DNA of 5,180 nucleotides from RGIG8767 sp964531805 (GTDB taxonomy: Bacteria > Bacillota > Clostridia > Lachnospirales > Lachnospiraceae), in assembly GCA_964531805.1 (NCBI GenBank), contig CAZHGE010000127.1, positions 1-5,180 of the forward strand, given 5' to 3'. Under the pieces are notes generated by a model. It made no database searches, was not told the origin of the DNA, and was given only the letters and a program-made list of their open reading frames with translations. Within the stretch, counting starts at the first letter, position 1, and each line of letters opens with the position of its first letter. Position numbers and translations under genes: made by a program. Shown piece after piece: positions 1-5,180 of this stretch.

Positions 1-113
1 GTAATTATCTAATAGATTTAGTAATATATACCTATCGAATGTTTTTGGAATAGTTTGAATTTTAGAATAATTGTAAAAACATTTAATAAATAGCAGAAAA
101 GTGAGGATCGTCT
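1..113 (+). promoter_or_regulatory. AT-rich leader of the EF-G-like gene
   Basis: This is non-coding AT-rich sequence upstream of the EF-G-like gene. A Shine-Dalgarno-like GTGAGG at 101-106 lies 7 bases before the ATG at 114. A possible -10 box TAGAAT is at 63-68, but no good -35 box sits at the right distance. TTGAAT at 55-60 resembles a -35 box but lacks a properly spaced partner. The promoter is therefore only tentatively placed, and it could also lie upstream of the window. Confidence 0.35.
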
Positions 114-2207
114 ATGAACATTTACACAACTGACAAGATTCGTAACGTAGTTCTTTTAGGACACGGTGGAGCCGGCAAAACAAGCCTTGTGGAAGCCATG
201 GGTTATTTAGCAGGATTGACTTCCAGAATGGGTAAAGTAGCTGACGGCAATACCATTAGTGACTTTGGTAAAGAAGAGCAGAAGAGACAGTTTTCTATTT
301 CCACATCGGTTGTTCCGTTGGAATGGGAAGGCTATAAGATTAATATCTTAGATACTCCTGGTTACTTTGATTTTGTGGGTGAAGCAGAAGAAGCAGCAAG
401 CGCAGCGGATGCGGCGATCATCGTTATTTCTGGTAAAGCGGGTATAGAAGTTGGTACTAAGAAAGCATGGGATCTTTGTGAGAAGTATAAATTACCTCGT
501 ATGATCTTTGTTACAGAAATGGATATTGATAATGCATCTTACAGACAGGTTGTAGAAGACCTGACAGCATTATATGGTAAGAAAATTGCACCATTCCATC
601 TTCCAATCCGTGAAAATGAAAAATTTGTTGGTTATATCAATGTTATTTCCGAGACGGGTTACCGTTGGCAGGGCAAGGAAGTAGTGGACTGCGAGATTCC
701 AGAATACAGCAAAGCCAACTTACAGATTTGTAAGGATACATTATTAGAAGCAGTTGCAGAGACAAGTGAAGAGTTTATGGATCGTTTCTTTAATGGAGAT
801 ACATTCTCTGAAGCGGAAATTCGTGCGGCTCTTCGTATGAATATCAATGACGGAAGCATTGTTCCTATGTCTATGGGTTCTAATGTTCTCTGTCAGGGTA
901 TTTATACATTATTAGATGATATTGTGAAGTATTTACCAAGTCCTGAAAATAGAACAGTTGCAGGTATTTCCATGAAGACAAATGAAATCTTCGAAGCAAA
1001 TTATGATTTTGCAAAAGCAAAATCTGCTATCATTTGGAAGACCATCGTTGATCCATTTATTGGTAAGTATTCATTGATTAAGGTTTGTTCCGGTGTTTTG
1101 AAAGCGGATGATATGATTTATAACCTTGATAAAGATATTGAAGAAAAATTAGGAAAGATTTATGTACTTCAGGGCAACAAGCCAATTGAGGTAAAAGAAC
1201 TTCATGCTGGTGATATTGGTGCTATTGCAAAATTAACAGCAGCAAGAACGGGTAACTCTTTATCCACCAAAGCCAATACCATCCGTTTTGGCAAGCCGTC
1301 CTTACCGGTTCCTTATACATACAAGCGTTACAAAGTAGTGAATAAGGGAGATGTGGATAAGGTTTCTCAGGCCCTTCAGAAATTAATGCATGAAGACCAG
1401 ACGCTTAAGAATGTAAATGATGCTGAAAATCGTCAGATGTTACTCTATGGTATGGGCGATCAGCATTTAGATATCGTAGTAAGCCGTCTGCAGAATGAAT
1501 ATAAAGTGGCTATCGAACTTTCCACACCGAAGGTTGCTTATAGAGAAACCATTAAAAAGAAATCAGACGTAGAATATAAATATAAGAAACAGTCCGGTGG
1601 ACATGGTCAGTATGGTCACGTTAAGATGACATTTGAATCTTCTGGTGACATTGAGACACCATATGTATTTGAACAGATTGTTGTTGGTGGAGCGGTTCCA
1701 AAGAACTTCTTCCCGGCAGTAGAGAAAGGTCTTCAGGATTCTATGGAAAAAGGACCTTTGGCAGCATATCCAGTAGTTGGTGTAAAGGCAGTATTATACG
1801 ATGGTTCTTATCATCCGGTTGATTCATCTGAAATGGCATTTAAGATGGCAACAATCCAGGCATTCAAGAAGGGATTCATGGATGCAGGACCTATCTTATT
1901 AGAACCAATTGTATCTTTAAAGGTAAATGTACCGGATGAATGTACTGGTGACATTATGGGTGATTTAAATAAACGTCGTGGTCGTGTCCTTGGTATGAAT
2001 CCAATTGGAGATGGCAAACAGATTGTAGAAGCGGATGTGCCAATGTCAGAACTCTTTAGTTATTGTACAGATCTTCGCTCTATGACTGGTGGACAGGGTG
2101 AATACTCATATGAATTTGCAAGATATGAGCAAATGCCTTCTGATCTTCAGGCAAAAGAAGTAGCAGCCCGTGCACAAAAAGTAGCAGAAAATAATGCAGA
2201 TGCATAA
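114..2207 (+). CDS. Elongation factor G-like translational GTPase (EF-G-2/FusA2-type paralogue)
   Basis: This is a 697-residue protein with the complete five-domain EF-G architecture. EF-G moves tRNA and mRNA through the ribosome using GTP; this paralogue probably binds ribosomes in the cytoplasm, but its exact role is unknown. The G domain (about 8-280) has P-loop GHGGAGKT (16-23), switch I around 50-63, DTPG (80-83) and a G4 motif TEMD (135-138) in place of NKxD. The insert and the KYLPSP boundary (273-278) follow. Domain II is about 281-395, III about 400-475, IV about 476-596 with KQSGGHGQYGHV (493-504) and DGSYHPVDSSE (564-574), and V about 597-680. The residue after DTPG is Tyr84, where canonical EF-G has the catalytic His; DTPGY is typical of the EF-G-2 paralogues of Thermus and mycobacteria. 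The main fusA is therefore expected elsewhere. The ATG at 114 follows GTGAGG at 7 bases, and the protein starts just before the first G-domain strand. A strong terminator follows, so the gene seems to end its transcript. Annotators often label this family simply as elongation factor G. Confidence 0.93.
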   Translation: MNIYTTDKIRNVVLLGHGGAGKTSLVEAMGYLAGLTSRMGKVADGNTISDFGKEEQKRQFSISTSVVPLEWEGYKINILDTPGYFDFVGEAEEAASAADAAIIVISGKAGIEVGTKKAWDLCEKYKLPRMIFVTEMDIDNASYRQVVEDLTALYGKKIAPFHLPIRENEKFVGYINVISETGYRWQGKEVVDCEIPEYSKANLQICKDTLLEAVAETSEEFMDRFFNGDTFSEAEIRAALRMNINDGSIVPMSMGSNVLCQGIYTLLDDIVKYLPSPENRTVAGISMKTNEIFEANYDFAKAKSAIIWKTIVDPFIGKYSLIKVCSGVLKADDMIYNLDKDIEEKLGKIYVLQGNKPIEVKELHAGDIGAIAKLTAARTGNSLSTKANTIRFGKPSLPVPYTYKRYKVVNKGDVDKVSQALQKLMHEDQTLKNVNDAENRQMLLYGMGDQHLDIVVSRLQNEYKVAIELSTPKVAYRETIKKKSDVEYKYKKQSGGHGQYGHVKMTFESSGDIETPYVFEQIVVGGAVPKNFFPAVEKGLQDSMEKGPLAAYPVVGVKAVLYDGSYHPVDSSEMAFKMATIQAFKKGFMDAGPILLEPIVSLKVNVPDECTGDIMGDLNKRRGRVLGMNPIGDGKQIVEADVPMSELFSYCTDLRSMTGGQGEYSYEFARYEQMPSDLQAKEVAARAQKVAENNADA

Positions 2208-2228
2208 AATGAAATTTTAATACTAGCG

Positions 2229-2268
2229 AAAGCGGATTTCCTTTGGGAGGTCCGCTTTTATATTTAAT
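2229..2268 (+). terminator. Intrinsic terminator after the EF-G-like gene
   Basis: A 13-pair stem (2229-2241 with 2246-2258, including two G-U pairs) encloses a TTTG tetraloop and runs into a T-rich tail ending TTTTATATTT. It starts 21 bases after the stop codon at 2205-2207. This is a textbook rho-independent terminator and separates the EF-G-like gene from the exporter gene. Confidence 0.93.
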
Positions 2269-2374
2269 AAGCATTTCCATCCGGATATATAACGCTTTTA
2301 CAAAGGTCCACAGCAAACATTTTATTGTTACCAAAATCAAGCAAAATTGTATTATTTTGTCTGCAAGAAAAGAC

Positions 2375-2402
2375 TTGTTTCCTAATAGGAAAAGAATATA
2401 AT
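2375..2402 (+). promoter_or_regulatory. Candidate sigma-A promoter of the MATE gene
   Basis: A perfect -10 box TATAAT lies at 2397-2402, with a weak -35 box TTGTTT at 2375-2380 and a 16-base spacer. Transcription would start near 2409, leaving a leader of about 40 bases before the ATG at 2448. A weak -35 box with a perfect -10 box is common in regulated promoters, and a palindrome occupies the spacer. Confidence 0.6.
2378..2392. promoter_or_regulatory. Putative operator palindrome in the MATE promoter
   Basis: TTTCCTAATAGGAAA is a perfect 7-base inverted repeat around one central base. It fills most of the spacer between the -35 and -10 boxes and overlaps the last three bases of the -35 box. 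A bound repressor would block RNA polymerase. The size and position suit a dimeric winged-helix or helix-turn-helix repressor such as MarR or TetR types, which often control exporters. The regulator is not in the window, so its identity is inference. Confidence 0.5.
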
Positions 2403-2435
2403 TTGATTTGATAAATAATGTATTTTTTTCTATGT

Positions 2436-2441
2436 GGAGAG
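2436..2441 (+). promoter_or_regulatory. Ribosome binding site deciding the MATE start
   Basis: GGAGAG lies 6 bases before the ATG at 2448 and matches a Shine-Dalgarno site. The earlier in-frame ATG at 2418 has only AT-rich sequence in front of it and would sit about 9 bases after the predicted transcription start, so 2448 is preferred. Confidence 0.75.
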
Positions 2442-2447
2442 ATAAAA

Positions 2448-3827
2448 ATGGCTGAAATAAAAACAAAAGATTTAACAGTTGGGAGTCCTCTTAAATTAAT
2501 TATTGGATTTAGTATTCCTATATTTTTTGGTATGCTTTTCCAGCAGTTTTATAGTGTTGTGGATACGATGATTGTGGGGCAGACTCTGGGCGTAGAAGCA
2601 CTTGCTGCAGTGGGGGCAACAGGTTCCATTACATTTATGGTGGTGGGGTTTTGTAATGGTATTGCATCGGGATTTGCAATTCCAGTTGCCCAGAGATTTG
2701 GAGCAAAAGATGAAAAAGGATTAAAACGTGCTATTGCCAATAGTATTTATTTAAGTATAGCTTTTTCGGTTGTAATTACGTTATTAGTAACGCATTATTG
2801 TTATAACATATTGGAATTTATGAACACGCCTTTTGATATTATGGAAGGTGCATATGCGTATTTGATTGTTATTTTCTGGGGGATTCCAGTGACCTTTTTT
2901 TATAATTTGTTTTCTGGTATTATGCGTTCCTTGGGAGATAGTAAGACTCCGGTTGTATTTTTGGTAATTGCATCTGTAATCAATATTGTTTTGGATATTG
3001 TGTTGATTCTTACCTTTGGTATGGGAGTAGAAGGCGCTGCTTATGCAACTGTTATTTCCCAGTTTGCAGCTGCTGTGGGAAGCGGGATTGTTATGGTTAA
3101 AAAATATCCGGTTCTTCGTATGACCAAAGAGGAGAGAAAACCAGATGCACAGTGTATGATGCAGCTTTGCTATATGGGACTTCCTATGGGATTACAGTAC
3201 TCCATTACAGCAGTTGGAAGTGTAATTTTACAGACCGCGGTAAACGGATTAGGAAGTGTAGCGGTTGCTTCTACCACATCCGGTTGTAAGATTGCATGCT
3301 TTTTCCTGGTTATGTTTGATGCTTTGGGATCTACTATGGCAACCTATGGTGGACAGAATGTAGGAGCGAAACGTTTGGACCGTGTGACAAAAGGCTTGTA
3401 TACAGCGTGTGCTATTGGTATGATCTATTCTGTTTTTGCAAGTTTAATACTTGTATTGTTTGGTGATAAACTGGCGCTTTTATTTGTAGATCCTTCCGAA
3501 ACGGAGATTATAGCAAATGTAGCAACCTATTTGAAAATCGAGAGTGGTTTCTATATGTTGCTTACATTAGTAAACTGCATTCGTTTTATGATCCAGGGAA
3601 TGGGATTTTCTATGTTTGCTGTTTTTGCTGGTGTAATGGAAATGATTGCCCGTGCGGCTACGGCATTTATATTGGTACCTGTTTTTGGTTATGCTGGTGC
3701 CTGTATGGCGAGTCCTGTGGCATGGATATTGGCGGATCTTTTCCTGATACCTGCGTTTTTCTATGTCCGTAAAAAACTGCAAAAGAGATTTGAATATACA
3801 GATGATACTCATCCTGTAGTTTTATAA
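2448..3827 (+). CDS. MATE family efflux transporter
   Basis: This is a 459-residue polytopic inner-membrane protein of the multidrug and toxic compound extrusion family, which exports organic cations, drugs or metabolites by Na+ or H+ antiport. About 12 hydrophobic segments form two homologous six-helix halves (about 15-216 and 237-438). Helix 1 has the family pattern with Pro24 (IPIFFGMLFQQFYSVVDTMIVG region, 23-44), including Gln32-Gln33, Tyr35 and Asp39. GIMRSLGDSKTP (157-168) is the typical loop before helix 5, and the second half opens with GLPMGLQYSI (244-253). The length is normal for the family. The start at 2448 is chosen over an in-frame ATG at 2418 because of GGAGAG at 2436 and the typical short N-terminus (MAEIKTKDLTVGSPLKLI). 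The gene follows a terminator and has its own promoter with a palindrome, so it is probably a separately regulated single gene. Substrate cannot be told from sequence. No truncation or frameshift is seen. Confidence 0.94.
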   Translation: MAEIKTKDLTVGSPLKLIIGFSIPIFFGMLFQQFYSVVDTMIVGQTLGVEALAAVGATGSITFMVVGFCNGIASGFAIPVAQRFGAKDEKGLKRAIANSIYLSIAFSVVITLLVTHYCYNILEFMNTPFDIMEGAYAYLIVIFWGIPVTFFYNLFSGIMRSLGDSKTPVVFLVIASVINIVLDIVLILTFGMGVEGAAYATVISQFAAAVGSGIVMVKKYPVLRMTKEERKPDAQCMMQLCYMGLPMGLQYSITAVGSVILQTAVNGLGSVAVASTTSGCKIACFFLVMFDALGSTMATYGGQNVGAKRLDRVTKGLYTACAIGMIYSVFASLILVLFGDKLALLFVDPSETEIIANVATYLKIESGFYMLLTLVNCIRFMIQGMGFSMFAVFAGVMEMIARAATAFILVPVFGYAGACMASPVAWILADLFLIPAFFYVRKKLQKRFEYTDDTHPVVL

Positions 3828-3866
3828 AAGAAAATGCGGCATTGTGTATATTATGAAAGAAAAAAG

Positions 3867-3905
3867 CAGTATTTTTTAGGTTTACTGTTTGGGAAAAATA
3901 CAGTA
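3867..3905. repeat. Three TACTG/CAGTA half-sites over the mraY-like promoter
   Basis: CAGTA occurs at 3867-3871, its inverse TACTG at 3883-3887 (TACTGT to 3888), and CAGTA again at 3901-3905 (ACAGTA from 3900). TACTGT and ACAGTA form a 6-base dyad with an 11-base gap that overlaps both the -35 and -10 boxes. The first two could also pair as an RNA hairpin, but no T-run follows, so it is not a terminator. A regulator-binding array is the best guess; chance is possible in AT-rich DNA. Confidence 0.35.
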
Positions 3906-3909
3906 TGAT
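3881..3909 (+). promoter_or_regulatory. Candidate promoter of the mraY-like gene
   Basis: TTTACT (3881-3886, four of six -35 bases) and TATGAT (3904-3909, five of six -10 bases) are separated by 17 bases. Transcription would start near 3916, giving a short leader of about 28 bases. No convincing terminator lies between the MATE stop at 3827 and this promoter, so readthrough from the MATE gene is also possible. Confidence 0.5.
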
Positions 3910-3943
3910 AGGAATGTCATTCTACAGAAAATGAGGGATTGAG

Positions 3944-4903
3944 ATGTTATCGTTATTTTTACCGAATATGAACTATGGAATTTTGACATTTATCGGAACG
4001 ATGCTGGCTTTTGCGGCAACCTGTTTTTTACTGCATAAAGGAAAGGATTTTCTGCCGCAGGATCAGGGACGTGAATTTGCTCATGATGGAAAGTTATCGG
4101 CTGGTAAGCCAAGAGGCGCGGGATTTATTTTTATTTTAGTATTTGCCGTTGCTTATATAGTATTTGGCAGATTGAGCATAGAAAGATTGATTTATGTAGT
4201 TCTGATTATTGCGTGCATGCTGACAGGATATTTAGATGATTGTGCCAAAAATCCATGGGGTGAGTATAAAAAAGGACTTTTAGACCTTATGCTTGCTGTT
4301 ATGATTGCGATTACATATATCAATTTTAATGGAACACAGCTTGTAATTCGTTCCATTGGTTTTGAAGCAGAATTGCATCCATTGTTATTTGGATTTTTAA
4401 TTGTGGTTTTAGTGTGGACATCTATTAATGTAACGAATTGTGCAGATGGTGTGGATGGATTGTCAGGTACACTTACCATTATTACCCTGGGTACTATTTA
4501 CTTTATGATTGAAATGCAGGGGGGAGAAGCAGATTTTTCATATGCTATTCTTTTATTTATTGTCTGTATTCTCGGATATTTATGGTACAATGCAACTCCT
4601 AGCCGTATGTTGATGGGAGATGCCGGTTCCCGTGCAATGGGTATTTTTATTGCGATTGCAATATTAAAGACAGAGAATCCAATCATGTATATTCCTGCGG
4701 CTTTTGTTCTGATTATGGATGGCGGACTTGGACTTGTGAAGGTGGCATTGCTTAGATTTTTAAAGATTCGTATCTTTGCAAACACGAGATTACCATTACA
4801 CGATCATGTACGAAAAAATTTAGGCTGGTCCAATACACAGACCGTATTCCGATTCAGCATTGTGCAGATTATCATTTCTATCGCAATGTTATATGCGTTA
4901 TAA
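3944..4903 (+). CDS. mraY: Divergent MraY-type phospho-N-acetylmuramoyl-pentapeptide transferase
   Basis: This is a 319-residue membrane enzyme of the MraY/WecA superfamily. MraY transfers phospho-MurNAc-pentapeptide from UDP to undecaprenyl phosphate to make lipid I, the first membrane step of peptidoglycan synthesis. About ten hydrophobic segments are visible, and the length is near that of Bacillus MraY. Key motifs are LDD (97-99, metal/catalytic aspartates), NVTNCADGVDGLSG (162-175, with N165, D168, D171), MGDAGSRAMG (224-233, with D226) and PLHDHVRKNLGW (284-295), which corresponds to the PLHHHFE..GW signature and favours MraY over WecA/TagO. Differences are HDH instead of HHH, SAGKPRGAGF (52-61) where PTMGG is usual, and DDC instead of DDY. 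The ATG at 3944 follows GAGGG (3933-3937) by 6 bases. It sits between a MATE gene and leuS rather than in a mur/fts cluster, so it could be the cell's only MraY or a second paralogue. The family is secure; the exact acceptor and sugar substrate are less so. Confidence 0.88.
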   Translation: MLSLFLPNMNYGILTFIGTMLAFAATCFLLHKGKDFLPQDQGREFAHDGKLSAGKPRGAGFIFILVFAVAYIVFGRLSIERLIYVVLIIACMLTGYLDDCAKNPWGEYKKGLLDLMLAVMIAITYINFNGTQLVIRSIGFEAELHPLLFGFLIVVLVWTSINVTNCADGVDGLSGTLTIITLGTIYFMIEMQGGEADFSYAILLFIVCILGYLWYNATPSRMLMGDAGSRAMGIFIAIAILKTENPIMYIPAAFVLIMDGGLGLVKVALLRFLKIRIFANTRLPLHDHVRKNLGWSNTQTVFRFSIVQIIISIAMLYAL

Positions 4904-4939
4904 ATGTTTGATAAAATCGATTGCCTTTAACGCTTTACC

Positions 4940-4968
4940 TTGACATAATGACGGGATAAATGTAAAAT
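4940..4968 (+). promoter_or_regulatory. Strong sigma-A promoter of leuS
   Basis: A perfect -35 box TTGACA (4940-4945) is followed after exactly 17 bases by TAAAAT (4963-4968). The predicted transcription start is near 4975, giving a leader of about 37 bases. That is too short for a T-box riboswitch, and no T-box sequence is seen. No terminator is visible between the mraY-like stop at 4903 and this promoter. Confidence 0.8.
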
Positions 4969-4986
4969 ATATCGTTGAAATACAGA

Positions 4987-4998
4987 TGCCGACGGGCA
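4987..4998 (+). other. Small GC-rich hairpin just before the leuS ribosome binding site
   Basis: TGCC (4987-4990) and GGCA (4995-4998) can pair around a GACG loop, ending two bases before the Shine-Dalgarno AGGAG (5001-5005). It stands out in an otherwise AT-rich leader. With only four pairs, any effect on translation is speculative. Confidence 0.25.
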
Positions 4999-5011
4999 GA
5001 AGGAGTAAATT

Positions 5012-5180
5012 ATGGCACAACCATACAATCACAGAGAAGTGGAACAGAAATGGCAGGCTGTTTGGGATGATGAAAAAGCCTTTGCAACCAGCAATGATTA
5101 TTCAAAACCAAAATATTACTGTTTGGTAGAGTTCCCATATCCATCAGGACAGGGACTTCATGTAGGTCACCCAAGACCAT
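5012..5180 (+). CDS. leuS: Leucyl-tRNA synthetase, N-terminal part (runs off the window)
   Basis: The first 56 codons of a class I aminoacyl-tRNA synthetase that charges tRNA-Leu with leucine using ATP in the cytoplasm. The N-terminus has YNHREVEQKWQAVW (5-18), the usual bacterial LeuRS opening, followed by KPKYYCLVEFPYPSGQGLHV (32-51). That region holds the FPYPSG signature (41-46) and leads into HVGHPRP (50-56), the HIGH-type ATP-binding motif with His50 and His53. FPYPSG.GLHVGHP is characteristic of LeuRS rather than IleRS or ValRS. The start ATG at 5012 has AGGAG at 5001-5005, 6 bases upstream. The 3' end, with the editing domain, KMSKS loop and anticodon-binding domain, lies beyond position 5180; nothing suggests the gene is broken. 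Confidence 0.96.
   Translation, partial: MAQPYNHREVEQKWQAVWDDEKAFATSNDYSKPKYYCLVEFPYPSGQGLHVGHPRP

Overview
The window looks like a chromosomal segment from a low-GC anaerobic Firmicute, most likely a Lachnospiraceae-type Clostridia. I infer this from the AT-rich spacers, Gram-positive style Shine-Dalgarno sites, sigma-A-like promoters and the character of the proteins. Genus-level placement is not possible from the sequence alone. All four genes lie on the + strand. I see no mobile element, CRISPR array, tRNA or rRNA.

Layout: (1) 1-113 is an AT-rich leader. (2) 114-2207 encodes a full-length EF-G paralogue of the EF-G-2/FusA2 type, whose GTPase motifs differ from canonical EF-G at several positions. 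It is closed by a strong intrinsic terminator at 2229-2268. (3) 2208-2447 is a 240-base intergenic region holding that terminator and a promoter with a 15-base palindrome between its -35 and -10 boxes. (4) 2448-3827 encodes a 12-helix MATE-family exporter. (5) 3828-3943 is a spacer with a promoter overlapped by three TACTG/CAGTA half-sites. (6) 3944-4903 encodes a divergent MraY-type phospho-N-acetylmuramoyl-pentapeptide transferase. (7) 4904-5011 carries a near-consensus promoter (TTGACA-N17-TAAAAT). (8) 5012-5180 is the 5' end of leuS, leucyl-tRNA synthetase, cut by the window edge.

The genes are housekeeping or semi-housekeeping functions: translation, drug/metabolite export, cell-wall lipid I synthesis and tRNA charging. 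Each appears to have its own promoter, so I see no single operon or dedicated multi-gene system. The points most worth a second look are the coordinated loss of canonical catalytic and cation-binding residues in the EF-G paralogue, the palindrome inside the MATE promoter, the half-site array at the mraY-like promoter, and the HDH version of the MraY HHH motif.
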